Shown here in pieces: positions 1 through 9,823 of a stretch of 64,000 bases of DNA. Within the stretch, counting starts at the first letter, position 1. Each line of letters opens with the position of its first letter. Location: NCBI GenBank assembly GCA_039990395.1, contig JBDXFZ010000146.1, forward strand, positions 248,001 to 312,000. Direction: 5' to 3'. The DNA is from CALINF01 sp039990395. Lineage in GTDB: Bacteria; Pseudomonadota; Gammaproteobacteria; Pseudomonadales; Halieaceae. The notes under the pieces are model-generated. The model saw only the letters and a list, made by a program, of their open reading frames with translations. It was not told where the DNA came from and did no database searches. Made by a program: the position numbers and the translations under genes.

Positions 1-2233
1 GTGCGGCCATGCCCAGCAGCGCGCCGATCGTTACTACCCCTGTGCCGCCTACACCTGTAATCATCAGCGTATAGCTACCTGTCTCAGGTAGCTCGGGGAA
101 TACAGGTATGGGCAACTCTTCTGCGTTGGGCGATACATCGTCTGCGCTCATGCCGCTGAGCTTTCTCAGTTTGCCGCCCTTGACCGTGACGAAGCTGGGG
201 CAAAACCCCTCGACACAGGAGTAGTCCTTATTACACGAGGACTGGTCGATTTTACGCTTGCGACCAAAGTCGGTTTCCAGAGGTTGGAGCGATGTGCAGT
301 TTGATTGCTCGCCGCAGTCTCCACACCCTTCACATACTCTGTCGTTGATGAAGTATCGCTTGGCAGGATCAGGAAACTTCCCACGCTTACGACGACGGCG
401 TTTCTCAGAGGCGCATGTCTGATCATAGACCATTACCGAAACACCCTTAACTTCGCGCAACTGGCGCTGAACGTCATCCAGTTCACGACGATGATGAACC
501 GTAGTGCCGCTGGCAAAATTGGTTCCAGAGTTGTACTTCTCCGGTTCATCCGTTACCACGGCAATCCGTTGTATCCCCTCATTGCGCATCTGCCTGGTGA
601 TCTGGTCGACTGTAAGTGTGCCGTCGACAGCCTGACCGCCCGTCATGGCGACAGCATCGTTGTACAGAATTTTGTAGGTGATGTTGATGTTAGCGGTGAC
701 AGCGGCTCGCACAGCGGTAGAGCCGGAGTGGAAGTAGGTGCCATCTCCCAGGTTCTGAAATATGTGATCGGTTTCTACAAATGGCTGCTGACCGACCCAC
801 GTAATCCCTTCTCCGCCCATGTGGCAGAAAGTGTAGGTCTCCCGGTCCATCCAGGTAGCCATATAGTGACAGCCGACACCGCCGAGTGCACGGCTCCCTT
901 GAGGGACCTTGGTTGAGCTATTGTGCGGACAGCCCGAGCAGAAATAGGGTAGCCGCTGCATGCTCATCGCGGGCAAGTTTGCAGTGCGTTCGCCAGCGCC
1001 GCTTAGCCGCTTGACTCTTGCCTCAATCCATTCGGTACTGTGAAAGTGTTGTATTCGCTGTGCGATCACTGCTGCGATTTCATCAGCGGTCACTGGCTTG
1101 GCGTTGTCTATTAGTGCCTTGCCGTGTTCATCGTGTCGACCAACGATGCGCGGACGATGCTCCGGCGACATGTCATAGCACGCTGTGCGCATCCCATTCT
1201 CTATCTGGTCACGTTTTTCCTCTACCACCAGCACCTCTTCCAGGCCCGAGGCGAAATCCCGGTACGTCTCGATGTCTGCAGGAAAAGGCATGCCGACTTT
1301 CAAAATGGTAATGCCCACCTCAGCCGCTTGCTGCTCGCTGATACCCAGATCAACCAATGCCTGGCGGACGTCGCGCCAGGTCTTGCCCATTGCGACAATC
1401 CCTATGCGCGGCGTGGAAGCTTCATGGCTGACATAGTTGAGTTTATTGGCGCGTGCAAAAGCAAGAGCGGCAGGCAGTCGATAGTTTCGAATTCTGGCTT
1501 CCTGTATGTAAACGGAGTCCTGTAAAAATGAGTTAACGCCCTCAGTTGGAAAGTCGAATTCAGGAGTAACAATCTGTACTCGATTGATATCACCGTCAAC
1601 CGAAGAGGAGGTTTCGATGGTTTCGGGCAAAAGCTTGTAGCCTACCCACGCGCCACAAAAGCGCGACAGCGCAATGCCCTGTAAGCCCATATCCAGAACT
1701 TCCTGTATGTCGGCTGGGTACAATACCGGCATCAACAAATCTTCAAACAGTAACTCCGATGCATAGTTGTTGATCGTGGATGTCATGTTGGGGTCGTCGC
1801 CCACGCAAACAAGTACGCCGCCGTGTTGTGATGCTCCGTGCCAGTTTCCCTGCCGCGCAGCATCCATTGCCTGATCCAGACCGGGGCCTTTCCCATACCA
1901 CATAGAAAACACGCCGTCGTATTTGCTGTCGTTGTAGTAGTTAGTTTGCTGCGAGCCCCACACCGCTGTCATGGCCAGGTTCTCGTTCGTGCCGGGCCAA
2001 AAATGAACGTGATGCTCCGTGAGCATATCTTCGACTCGCCAGAGTTCTTCGTCGATTGCAGTCATTGGGGAGCCGCGATAACCAGATACGAAACCGGCGG
2101 TGTCCAGCCCGGCAGCTTGATCACGCAGCCTCTGCACCATGTACAGTCTCACTAGTGCCTGGCTGCCACGCAGGTGAATTCGACCCTCGTGTTGCGTAAA
2201 CCGATCTTTGAGTGTCACCTTGTGCTTAGCCAT
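1..2233 (-). CDS. Indolepyruvate ferredoxin oxidoreductase, fused alpha/gamma type (C-terminus beyond window)
   Basis: This enzyme class oxidatively decarboxylates arylpyruvates from aromatic amino-acid transamination to aryl-acetyl-CoA. The reverse-strand frame is open for 744 codons and leaves the window. Near residue 45 is GYRGSP, typical of the pyrimidine-binding domain. A thiamine-diphosphate-type GDGTYF lies near residue 496. A cysteine cluster with CGDCGEQSNC and then CNKDYSCVEGFCP (first Cys of the second motif at residue 667) suggests iron-sulfur ligands. At the edge, GVGGTGVVTIGALLG begins the gamma domain. About 400 more residues are expected for this roughly 1150-residue family. 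ATG 2233 is preferred; an in-frame ATG at 2245 is possible. It is divergent from the racemase gene at 2428 across a region of under 200 bases that must hold both promoters. Confidence 0.93.
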   Translation of the reverse strand, partial: MAKHKVTLKDRFTQHEGRIHLRGSQALVRLYMVQRLRDQAAGLDTAGFVSGYRGSPMTAIDEELWRVEDMLTEHHVHFWPGTNENLAMTAVWGSQQTNYYNDSKYDGVFSMWYGKGPGLDQAMDAARQGNWHGASQHGGVLVCVGDDPNMTSTINNYASELLFEDLLMPVLYPADIQEVLDMGLQGIALSRFCGAWVGYKLLPETIETSSSVDGDINRVQIVTPEFDFPTEGVNSFLQDSVYIQEARIRNYRLPAALAFARANKLNYVSHEASTPRIGIVAMGKTWRDVRQALVDLGISEQQAAEVGITILKVGMPFPADIETYRDFASGLEEVLVVEEKRDQIENGMRTACYDMSPEHRPRIVGRHDEHGKALIDNAKPVTADEIAAVIAQRIQHFHSTEWIEARVKRLSGAGERTANLPAMSMQRLPYFCSGCPHNSSTKVPQGSRALGGVGCHYMATWMDRETYTFCHMGGEGITWVGQQPFVETDHIFQNLGDGTYFHSGSTAVRAAVTANINITYKILYNDAVAMTGGQAVDGTLTVDQITRQMRNEGIQRIAVVTDEPEKYNSGTNFASGTTVHHRRELDDVQRQLREVKGVSVMVYDQTCASEKRRRRKRGKFPDPAKRYFINDRVCEGCGDCGEQSNCTSLQPLETDFGRKRKIDQSSCNKDYSCVEGFCPSFVTVKGGKLRKLSGMSADDVSPNAEELPIPVFPELPETGSYTLMITGVGGTGVVTIGALLGMAA

Positions 2234-2427
2234 CGAAAAACCCATTCCGTACTATCATCAGAAGCACACAACCATAGCAATCAGCGTGCTGCCGACGATT
2301 ATCAAATGGGGCAAACGACGGTTCATGGACAACTGCGGCTTCTTGATAGCAGGATTGCCGGGATCGACACAGCATCCAACCCCCAGGCTGCTAATCTAAC
2401 TAGATCAGCAATTTGAGGAAATTAGGA

Positions 2428-3573
2428 ATGGGGCCGCTAGCAGGAATTCGAGTGATAGAGATGGCTGGCATCGGGCCTGTGCCCTTGTGCGGCATGATGA
2501 TGGCCGATATGGGGGCGGAGGTGTTCCTGATTGAACGCAAGAGCCCGGCCAGTGCCGAGTCAACATTGCATGTTTCGAAGCGGGATATGATGAAGCGAGG
2601 CAAGAAGGTAGTGGCGCTGGATATGAAAGATCCCGCGGCTATCAAGGTGCTACTCGGCATGGTGGAAAAAGCCAATGTGCTCATCGAGGGCTTCCGGCCC
2701 GGGGTAATGGAGCGGCTTGGTTTGGGGCCGGATGTTTGTCTGGAGAGAAATCCCGCACTGGTGTTCGGTCGTCTGACTGGTTGGGGTCAGGACGGGCCGC
2801 TTGCCCAAGTGGCAGGGCATGATCCCAACTATATTTCCCTGACCGGGGTGCTGTACCACAGTGGTGACACAGACAAGCCACCCCAAGCGCCTCCCACTTT
2901 GCTGGGAGACTGTGCGGGCGGCGCGGCGATGATGGCATGGGGTATCAGCAGTGCGCTTATACCCGCGCTGCGAGAGGGGAGGGGGCAGGTGGTCGATGCG
3001 GCTATCGTTGACGGAATTTCCTATCTCGCCACGTTTGCGCGAAGTTTTTATCAAGCTGGTCATATGAGCGATGACAGGGGAGGTAGCTGGATGGATGGCG
3101 CTGCTCCCTGGAATCGAAGCTATTCCTGCCAGGGCGGCGGGTACATCACATTGTGTTCGGTAGAACAGCGCTTTTATCAGATCTTGTTGGACAAGCTTAA
3201 TCTGACTGAACATCCTCTGTTTGCCGATGTCACGCAGTTTGATCATTCGTTTTGGGAGGCTCAGGTGGAATTCCTGCAGGAGCTGTTTGGCAGCCAATCA
3301 CGCCAGCACTGGGTCGATCTGCTCGAAGGAACTGATGCCTGTTTTGCACCTGTGCTGTCTTACGGTGAGGCGCATGAGCATCCTCACAATAGAGCCCGTA
3401 ATGCCTATGTAGAAGTAGATGGCCAGTGGCAGCCCGCGCCTGCTCCGCGTTTCAGCGTGACCGGTGCTGAGCCGGCGTGGGAAGAAACACAGCCGCTACA
3501 TGCGGCGGAGATCCTTGAGGATATGGGCGTGTCAGCTGAGTTAGTGCAGGCCGCGGGCATTACAAAATACTAG
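2428..3573 (+). CDS. Alpha-methylacyl-CoA racemase-like CoA transferase family III protein
   Basis: A CaiB/BaiF-fold protein of 381 residues. It resembles alpha-methylacyl-CoA racemase, which interconverts 2R and 2S methyl-branched acyl-CoAs before beta-oxidation. The racemase base pair is recognisable: His131 in AGHDPNY and Asp161 in GDCAGG, matching the known His/Asp pair of the family. The start is ATG 2428, since GAGGAA at 2415-2420 lies 7 bases upstream; an in-frame TTG at 2413 overlaps that ribosome site and is unlikely. It is followed by a TonB receptor and an acyl-CoA dehydrogenase operon, which fits degradation of branched lipids, isoprenoids or sterol side chains. Substrate is inferred only. 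Confidence 0.88.
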   Translation: MGPLAGIRVIEMAGIGPVPLCGMMMADMGAEVFLIERKSPASAESTLHVSKRDMMKRGKKVVALDMKDPAAIKVLLGMVEKANVLIEGFRPGVMERLGLGPDVCLERNPALVFGRLTGWGQDGPLAQVAGHDPNYISLTGVLYHSGDTDKPPQAPPTLLGDCAGGAAMMAWGISSALIPALREGRGQVVDAAIVDGISYLATFARSFYQAGHMSDDRGGSWMDGAAPWNRSYSCQGGGYITLCSVEQRFYQILLDKLNLTEHPLFADVTQFDHSFWEAQVEFLQELFGSQSRQHWVDLLEGTDACFAPVLSYGEAHEHPHNRARNAYVEVDGQWQPAPAPRFSVTGAEPAWEETQPLHAAEILEDMGVSAELVQAAGITKY

Positions 3574-3668
3574 TGTTGGTGCACCCCGCTGTCATTAGCG
3601 GCAACTCACTCGTCGTATACGGCATGTTTGCAGACCATGTGGTTGATCTGACCTCCCAAGTGCATGAA

Positions 3669-3696
3669 TTGACATTGTTACCGCGAATCAGAAAAT
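3669..3696 (+). promoter_or_regulatory. Candidate sigma-70 promoter for the TonB receptor gene
   Basis: TTGACA at 3669-3674 is a perfect -35 match. A 16-base spacer leads to GAAAAT at 3691-3696, which matches four of six -10 positions. It would give a leader of about 95 bases before ATG 3800. Nothing experimental supports it. Confidence 0.3.
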
Positions 3697-3799
3697 TTAG
3701 ATTGGCGATAACAGGCTTTGCGTGAGCTCGAGCATCAGTAAAGTCTCAAAGTCTAGGGTTGTAATAATAATGTTACGGAACTGCATTTGAGGAATTGAA

Positions 3800-6085
3800 A
3801 TGAAAGGTACTAACAGATTTGCCAGAAAACTACTGGCAGCGGCCGTAGTTGTCGCCCTGCCTGGCACCGCCATGGCTCAGCTGGAAGAGGTTATCGTTAC
3901 CGCAACCAAGCGCGCGGAGAGCGTGCAGGATATTCCAATGTCGGTGCAAGCTTTCTCAGGTGAGCGACTGGACGCGATGGGTATAAGTGAGTTGGGTGAT
4001 TTGGCTACAACCGTGCCCAATTTTTCCATCGGAGATGGTGTTACCACCAACTTGATCACTATGCGTGGGATGGGGTCTGGTGAGGATCGGAGTTTCGAAC
4101 AGTCGGTTAGCATGTTTGTAGATGGTATCTATATGCCCCGAAGCCGTCAGACGAGAACGCCTTTCTTTGACGCGGATCGGGTGGAAGTGTTGCGCGGACC
4201 GCAGGCGGTCTTGTTTGGACTGAACTCAACTGCCGGCGCGATCAGCGTACACAGTGCATCGAATCGTCCCGGAGATGAATTTGAGGCGCGCATTACTGGA
4301 TCGTACGAATCTGAGTACGAAGGCGGAGTAGGGACTCTAGTGGTCGGTGGCTCCCCAATGGACACCCTGGGTCTGCGCTTGGCGGCACAGACCAGCGATA
4401 GCGGGGATGGCTACATAGACAATCCCACACTGGGAGATCAAGGCAGCGCTGAAACTACGTTGGCTCGTGCATCTGCGGTATGGGAGCCCACTGACAGCCT
4501 GAGTATCACTGCAAAGTACAATTACGCGGATTACGAATTAGATGGTCAGATGGCTGAAGCGGTTAATCGCTTCGCCGGGGTTGTTGAACCTGGAGATGGT
4601 AATCTCAACTGGAAAAACACCGGTATTGGTGAAAATTTGCCCCAGTTAGCAGATATATCTATAAGCAGCCTTAACAAGCCTGGCTCGGATCAAAACGTAA
4701 AGAACTTTTCGCTGAATGCGGATTATGCGCTGGGCGAGCATACGCTCACGGGCCTGTTCGGTTACTCCGACTATGACTACACACTGGCAACGGACCTGGA
4801 CGGTGTTGCTTCAGCAGGTTTGGGTCTGCCGGGATTAGCTCTTGATGCCATGAGTTATGAAGAGTACGAGCAAACATCAATGGAGTTGCGCATAACCTCC
4901 CCGGGTGGAGAAACGATTGATTATGTTGCTGGTGTTTATTATCAGGACTCTGAGCTGACCTCTGATCAGCCCAATATCATAGTGGTACCGCTCGCCCCCG
5001 GATTGAATCTGAGCGAGCGTGGCAACAATGTATTTGATCAGGACGCCACGCTATGGTCTGCATTTGCTTCTGGTACTTGGAATGTCTCGGACAGCCTTCG
5101 TGTGATTGCTGGTGCGCGCTACTCCGACGACGATAAAGATTGGCAACGCAGCAGCATCTGCCAAAACTCGTTTGATGGTGGCGCTAACTGGGCAGATGGC
5201 AATCTTGGTGGTGGTGCGTGTGCGACCACCAGCGATCAGGGCGGCAATGTCAGCTCAGACAATTTCATGCCAGAGCTGGTGCTGCAATACGACTGGGGTG
5301 AAGACACCATGGTGTTTGCCAAGTATAGCGAGAGCGCCAAGTCCGGCGGTGCCGGCACAGGTGGCAGCATCCCGGATGGCGAAGTCGTTTATGACGACGA
5401 AAAGGCCAAGGGCTTCGAGATGGGCCTTAAAACTCGCTTCGCTGATGGTGCGGCTGAGTTTAACGCGGTTGCCTTTTATACAGAGTTTGATGACCTTCAG
5501 GTAAAGAGCAGTACAGTCAACGGTACTCGTGTGGTCACAAAGATTGGTAATGCCGGTGAAGCGACAACGCAGGGTATAGAAGTTGATGGTCGCTGGGCGG
5601 TAACCGATTGGCTGACTCTGGGTGGCGCGGCGGCTTGGCTGGATGCCGAGTATGACACTTTCCAGGGTATTTCGTGCAACAACTCTGGCTCAACACCACC
5701 GGCTAACGACGGGTTGGGTTGTGATGCGTCTGGAGAGAAATTGCCGTTTGCTCCAGAAGTTACAGGCTCCGTGTTTGCAGATGTCTTGTTCCCGCTTGGT
5801 AGTAACCTTAACCTGATAGGCGGCCTCACGGTCTCCTACAGCGACGACTACCTGACTGATGGCACGCTTGATCCGGCGCTTACGCAGGACAGCTACACCA
5901 AGGTGGATGCCAATGTCGGTATTGCTGCTGCAAGTAATAAGTGGGATATATCAGTGATTGGTAAGAACGTGACGGATGAAGAAATCAATATGTCGGGCCA
6001 GCCTCTTGGCGCGTATGACATTGCGTACCTTATGCCGCCTAGGCTGGTGATGGTGCAGGCAACGTGGCGCTTCGGTAGCTTCTAG
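3800..6085 (+). CDS. TonB-dependent outer-membrane receptor
   Basis: 761 residues, the usual length for a TonB-dependent transporter importing a ligand across the outer membrane using TonB-ExbBD energy. A signal peptide ends near AMAQ (about residue 26). It is followed directly by the TonB-box-like EEVIVTATKR, then the plug (VEVLRGPQAVLFG near residue 130), then a long 22-strand-type barrel ending in the aromatic WRFGSF, as expected for BAM recognition. GAGGA about 7 bases upstream supports ATG 3800. A strong terminator follows at 6105. Its position between a racemase and acyl-CoA dehydrogenases suggests uptake of a hydrophobic carbon source rather than a siderophore, but the sequence alone does not decide this. 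Confidence 0.93.
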   Translation: MKGTNRFARKLLAAAVVVALPGTAMAQLEEVIVTATKRAESVQDIPMSVQAFSGERLDAMGISELGDLATTVPNFSIGDGVTTNLITMRGMGSGEDRSFEQSVSMFVDGIYMPRSRQTRTPFFDADRVEVLRGPQAVLFGLNSTAGAISVHSASNRPGDEFEARITGSYESEYEGGVGTLVVGGSPMDTLGLRLAAQTSDSGDGYIDNPTLGDQGSAETTLARASAVWEPTDSLSITAKYNYADYELDGQMAEAVNRFAGVVEPGDGNLNWKNTGIGENLPQLADISISSLNKPGSDQNVKNFSLNADYALGEHTLTGLFGYSDYDYTLATDLDGVASAGLGLPGLALDAMSYEEYEQTSMELRITSPGGETIDYVAGVYYQDSELTSDQPNIIVVPLAPGLNLSERGNNVFDQDATLWSAFASGTWNVSDSLRVIAGARYSDDDKDWQRSSICQNSFDGGANWADGNLGGGACATTSDQGGNVSSDNFMPELVLQYDWGEDTMVFAKYSESAKSGGAGTGGSIPDGEVVYDDEKAKGFEMGLKTRFADGAAEFNAVAFYTEFDDLQVKSSTVNGTRVVTKIGNAGEATTQGIEVDGRWAVTDWLTLGGAAAWLDAEYDTFQGISCNNSGSTPPANDGLGCDASGEKLPFAPEVTGSVFADVLFPLGSNLNLIGGLTVSYSDDYLTDGTLDPALTQDSYTKVDANVGIAAASNKWDISVIGKNVTDEEINMSGQPLGAYDIAYLMPPRLVMVQATWRFGSF

Positions 6086-6104
6086 CATTGACTTTCGCAT
6101 CTGA

Positions 6105-6135
6105 GGCGACACGTTGGTAACGTGTCGCCTTTTTT
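6105..6135 (+). terminator. Rho-independent terminator after the TonB receptor gene
   Basis: A perfect 11-bp stem (6105-6115 with 6119-6129) with a 3-base loop is followed by six T at 6130-6135. It begins about 20 bases after the receptor stop codon and separates this unit from the dehydrogenase operon. Confidence 0.92.
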
Positions 6136-6277
6136 CTGTCTGCTCTTGTCGCAATCTTTACTTGGCGGGGGAATGAGCAGACCCTCGAAGTGCCCTATTT
6201 GATATTTGAGTCGTGCAGCCGTAAGCCTACGATTACCCGTCTAGTCATCGCATATTCCCGTTCTCAATGAGGCAGCC

Positions 6278-7423
6278 ATGGATTTTTCGCTCACCCAAGA
6301 GCAACAAATGATCGTCGACTCGCTGGGGAGGTATGCTCTCAATGAGCTGCAGCCCATCGCCAAGGCCCATCGTGATCAACTGATTCCCAAGGAAAAGATG
6401 CGAGAGATTCAGCGGCGTCTTGTCGACTTTGGTGTGGGCGTGGGTGTGGTCTCCCAGGACCTGGGTGGTATGGGTCTGGATGCCGTAACCAACGGATTGC
6501 TGCAGTTTGAAGTTGCTAAAGTATCCCCCGATATTGCCATCACCAGTTTGATTCAGATGACAGTGGGTAAGCTCTTGCCACTGCTGCCTGAACACCTTAG
6601 AGAGCAATACGTTGCTCCGGTCCTGGCCGGTACCAAGCTAGGTTGTGTTGGCATGTCTGAGCCTGGAGCTGGTTCTCAAGTTACGGCAGTAAACTGTCGC
6701 GCCAGATTGGACGGCGACGAGTATGTAATCAACGGAGAAAAGTTGTGGATATCCAACGGTGGCTACTCGGACTTCATTTTTCTCTTAGCGCGATTCAATG
6801 ATGACCCCGTCGGCGGCCTGGGACTGATTCTGGTCGATCGGGAGCACGGCTATCAGACGACCGATATCGAGAAGATGGGTCTAAACAGCCAATCAACCGC
6901 GCAGGTGTTCTTTGAGGATGTGCGTGTTCCTGTGTCGAATCTGATGGTTGAGCCCGGCAAAGCCATGAAGGCTCTGCTGACGATGCTTGCAAGTTCCAGG
7001 CCTATAGTTGGTCTCATGGCACTTGCTATTGCCGAGGCAGCGCTTGAAGAGTCTGTGCAGTACGCTAAGGATCGTATTCAGTTTGGCAAGCCAATTGCCG
7101 GGCACCAGCTGATCTCCGCCAAGCTTGGAGAAATGGCAACCAAGATACAGGCGGGCAAATTGATGTCTTATCGGGCATTGAGCGCAATAGACAATAACGA
7201 GCGCTCGGATGTTTACAGCGCCATGTCAAAATGGTTTGGTGTCGAGCTGGCGTGTGAGGTGGTTGCAGAAGCTATGCAGATACATGGTGGCAACGGTGTG
7301 ACCAGAGAGTTTCCAATCGAGTATATGTATCGCTCCGTACGCTTGTTTATGGTCACGGAAGGAACCAACGAAATTCAGAAACTGGCCATTGGTCGTTCGC
7401 TGACCGGTATTGACGCGTTCTAG
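6278..7423 (+). CDS. Acyl-CoA dehydrogenase (short/medium-chain type)
   Basis: An FAD-dependent acyl-CoA dehydrogenase of 381 residues, the standard length, catalysing alpha-beta desaturation of acyl-CoA. The order of domains is typical: N-terminal helical part (MDFSLTQEQQ), middle beta domain with MSEPGAGSQV and GEKLWISNGG, then a C-terminal helical bundle. The C-terminal TEGTNEIQ carries the usual catalytic glutamate. It is the first gene of a four-gene operon with gaps of 10, 10 and 25 bases, and a GAGG ribosome site precedes ATG 6278. The operon context (a second dehydrogenase, an aminotransferase and an acyl-CoA ligase) points to catabolism of branched or aromatic acids. Confidence 0.93.
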   Translation: MDFSLTQEQQMIVDSLGRYALNELQPIAKAHRDQLIPKEKMREIQRRLVDFGVGVGVVSQDLGGMGLDAVTNGLLQFEVAKVSPDIAITSLIQMTVGKLLPLLPEHLREQYVAPVLAGTKLGCVGMSEPGAGSQVTAVNCRARLDGDEYVINGEKLWISNGGYSDFIFLLARFNDDPVGGLGLILVDREHGYQTTDIEKMGLNSQSTAQVFFEDVRVPVSNLMVEPGKAMKALLTMLASSRPIVGLMALAIAEAALEESVQYAKDRIQFGKPIAGHQLISAKLGEMATKIQAGKLMSYRALSAIDNNERSDVYSAMSKWFGVELACEVVAEAMQIHGGNGVTREFPIEYMYRSVRLFMVTEGTNEIQKLAIGRSLTGIDAF

Positions 7424-7433
7424 GAGCGGGATA

Positions 7434-8609
7434 ATGGATTTCGACTTATCACTTGAACAGCAGATGATGGCCGATACAGCGGCGCAGATATCCGCGCGCT
7501 TTGATCCGGAGTACTGGCGGGATAAGGATGAGTCGGGGGAGTATCCTGCCGAGTTTATTGCCGAGATTGGTGCCCAGGGGTTCTTCGGTTTGCCTGTGCC
7601 TGAAGCTCATGGTGGCATGGGACTCGGTCTGACCGAGTTGGCGGTAGCCATGGAAGCGCTTTGTCGCGGCGGTGGCGGTGGCGGGCCAGCACTGGGTTAC
7701 CTGTTTGGACTACTGGGGAATCTATCGGTTCTGCATCATGGCAATGAAGAGCAAAAAAGCCGATACCTACCGGATATGGCAACAGGTAAAAAAATGTGTG
7801 CGTTTGGTTTGTCTGAGCCTGACGCGGGTACAAACTCTCTCAATATTTCGACGTTTGCCCGTCGTGAGGGTGATGAGTTCGTCATTAATGGCGGTAAATG
7901 GTTCATCACCAATATCGAGAATTCAGACGTACTGCTTCTGGTTGCTCGAACGCAGAAACCGTCAGAAGGGAAAAGTAAAGCAGGCGGGATATCGTTGTTC
8001 CTGATCGAACTTCCCGACGCAGCGATTACCTATACGCCTATTCCCAAGCATGGCTTCAACTATTACAAATCGAATCAGGTGTTTATCGAAGACTTGCGAG
8101 TGCATGAAAGTTGTCTTCTGGGGGAGGAGGGCCGTGGCTTTTACAGTCTGTTGGGCACTCTCAATCCAGAGCGCGTGCTGATTGCTGCAGGCGCAGTGGG
8201 CACTGCCCGACTCGCCCTGTCGCGGGCTGTTGAATATGCCGGAGAACGCAACGTGTTTGGGGTGCCGATAGGCGCCCATCAGGGTGTTCAGCACCCCTTG
8301 GCAGCTGCACATGCGAAGGTCGAGTCTGCCTGGTTGATGATCTTGAAAGCGGCGACGCTTAATGATGTGGATAACACTGATAAAACGGCGGGCGACCTGG
8401 CCAATATGGCGAAGTTTGTGGCTGTGGAAACTTGCATAGAAGCCTGCTATCACGCGATGCAAACCTATGGGGGGGCGGGCTACGCGCGTGAGTACCATCA
8501 GGAACGTTGGTGGCGCGAAGCGCAGTTGTTCAGGTTGGCGCCACTTACCCAGCAGATGACATTGAACTACATTGGTGAGCATGTGCTTGGCTTGCCCAAA
8601 TCCTATTGA
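7434..8609 (+). CDS. Acyl-CoA dehydrogenase with alternative catalytic glutamate
   Basis: 391 residues with the acyl-CoA dehydrogenase fold: MDFDLSLEQQMMAD at the N-terminus, GLSEPDAGTNSLN and NGGKWFITN in the middle domain, and YGGAGYAREY near the C-terminus. The usual TEGTNE catalytic segment is replaced by RLAPLTQQMT. A glutamate is instead present in NPERVLIAAG, the position used as base by isovaleryl- and long-chain acyl-CoA dehydrogenases. The start is ATG 7434, because AGGAG lies 7 bases upstream; an in-frame TTG at 7410 overlaps the previous gene. Closely similar in type to the dehydrogenase at 50388. Confidence 0.9.
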   Translation: MDFDLSLEQQMMADTAAQISARFDPEYWRDKDESGEYPAEFIAEIGAQGFFGLPVPEAHGGMGLGLTELAVAMEALCRGGGGGGPALGYLFGLLGNLSVLHHGNEEQKSRYLPDMATGKKMCAFGLSEPDAGTNSLNISTFARREGDEFVINGGKWFITNIENSDVLLLVARTQKPSEGKSKAGGISLFLIELPDAAITYTPIPKHGFNYYKSNQVFIEDLRVHESCLLGEEGRGFYSLLGTLNPERVLIAAGAVGTARLALSRAVEYAGERNVFGVPIGAHQGVQHPLAAAHAKVESAWLMILKAATLNDVDNTDKTAGDLANMAKFVAVETCIEACYHAMQTYGGAGYAREYHQERWWREAQLFRLAPLTQQMTLNYIGEHVLGLPKSY

Positions 8610-8619
8610 GGACCAGCGA

Positions 8620-9798
8620 ATGACTGTTTCACTTTCTCGAGCGATGCAGGGCTATGGCTCTGATTTTATCCGGGATATGTTTGCGGCTGCCCGCAACCCC
8701 GATTTGATCTCATTTGCCGGTGGTGCGCCAGCGCCAGAGGTTTACCCCCTCGATGCGTTTCGCGCAGCATCTGATCGTGCATTTGAAGAACAGGGCCGCG
8801 CCATGATGGCCTACGATGGTGCCGAAGGCGTGCTCGCTCTTAGAGAGCTCATCGCCAGTCAAAGGATGGCGTCTATGGGCGTACAGTGCACAGCGGATGA
8901 TATCCGAGTGGTCAGTGGCTCACAGCAGGGTATTGATTTTCTGGCGCGAACGTATCTGGATGAAGGCGACACAGTCATAGTCGAATCCCCAACGTATCTG
9001 GGTGCGCTGAATTCATTTAATATTTTTCGGCCTAACTATGTCTCTATACCTATGGATGAGCAGGGCATGCGCATGGATGAGCTGGAAAAAGCTTTGATAG
9101 CCAACCCGCAGGCAAAGTTTATCTACACCGTGCCGGAGTTCCAGAACCCCACCGGTATTACTCTGGCTGGAGATCGTCGCCAGCGTATGGTCGACCTGGC
9201 AGAGGAGCACAATGTTCTTATTATAGAAGACAGCCCCTACTATGAAGTCCGCTTTGAGGGTGAGAAACATCCACCGATCAAGGCATTTGATACCTATGGG
9301 CGTGTTGTCTATCTCGGATCATTCTCCAAAACGCTGTGTCCCGGTGTAAGAATTGGCTGGGCCTGCGCCGACTATGAAATTCTGGACCGCTTTCGCGTAC
9401 TAAAAGAAGCCAGTGATTTTCAAGCCAGCACCGTGACGCAGTATCAGGTGGCGACTTACCTGAGAGACAATGACCTTGATGCGCACATGAAAGATATCTG
9501 CAAGGTTTACAAGAGCCGCAGAGATGCTGCACTCAGTGCGATCCAGGAGTTCTTTCCAGCCAGTGTGCAATACACTCGACCCGAGGGCGGCTACTTCATT
9601 TGGTTAACCGTTCCGGGTTTGAACGCCACAGAAATGTTGCCAAGAGCGATTAATGAAGTAGGTGTGGCCTATGTGCCGGGTGAGTCATTCTTTGCCGGGG
9701 CCGAGCAAAGTTGCAATATTCGGCTGAGCTATTCACAGATGAACGAAGCCAATATACGCGAAGGAATGTCGCGCTTGGCAAATCTGGTAAAGACCTGA
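8620..9798 (+). CDS. PLP-dependent class I/II aminotransferase
   Basis: A fold-type I aminotransferase of 392 residues resembling the 2-aminoadipate/MocR-type branch. The PLP lysine is Lys237 in SFSKTLCPGVRIGW. Other signatures are GSQQGIDFLART for phosphate binding, PEFQNPTG, EDSPYYEVRF and the C-terminal RLSYS. It moves an amino group between an amino acid and a 2-oxo acid in the cytoplasm. Within an operon of acyl-CoA genes, and near an indolepyruvate oxidoreductase on the other strand, a role in amino-acid carbon catabolism is plausible. GAGGA 7 bases upstream fixes ATG 8620; the longer in-frame upstream start overlaps the preceding gene. Confidence 0.9.
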   Translation: MTVSLSRAMQGYGSDFIRDMFAAARNPDLISFAGGAPAPEVYPLDAFRAASDRAFEEQGRAMMAYDGAEGVLALRELIASQRMASMGVQCTADDIRVVSGSQQGIDFLARTYLDEGDTVIVESPTYLGALNSFNIFRPNYVSIPMDEQGMRMDELEKALIANPQAKFIYTVPEFQNPTGITLAGDRRQRMVDLAEEHNVLIIEDSPYYEVRFEGEKHPPIKAFDTYGRVVYLGSFSKTLCPGVRIGWACADYEILDRFRVLKEASDFQASTVTQYQVATYLRDNDLDAHMKDICKVYKSRRDAALSAIQEFFPASVQYTRPEGGYFIWLTVPGLNATEMLPRAINEVGVAYVPGESFFAGAEQSCNIRLSYSQMNEANIREGMSRLANLVKT

Positions 9799-9823
9799 TT
9801 TTGGTAGTTGAAGGAGAGTCGCT

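Noticed and set aside
305..916. Forward-strand frame of about 200 codons
   Set aside because: It lies antisense to the indolepyruvate oxidoreductase, whose reverse-strand frame shows clear domain motifs and is open across the region.
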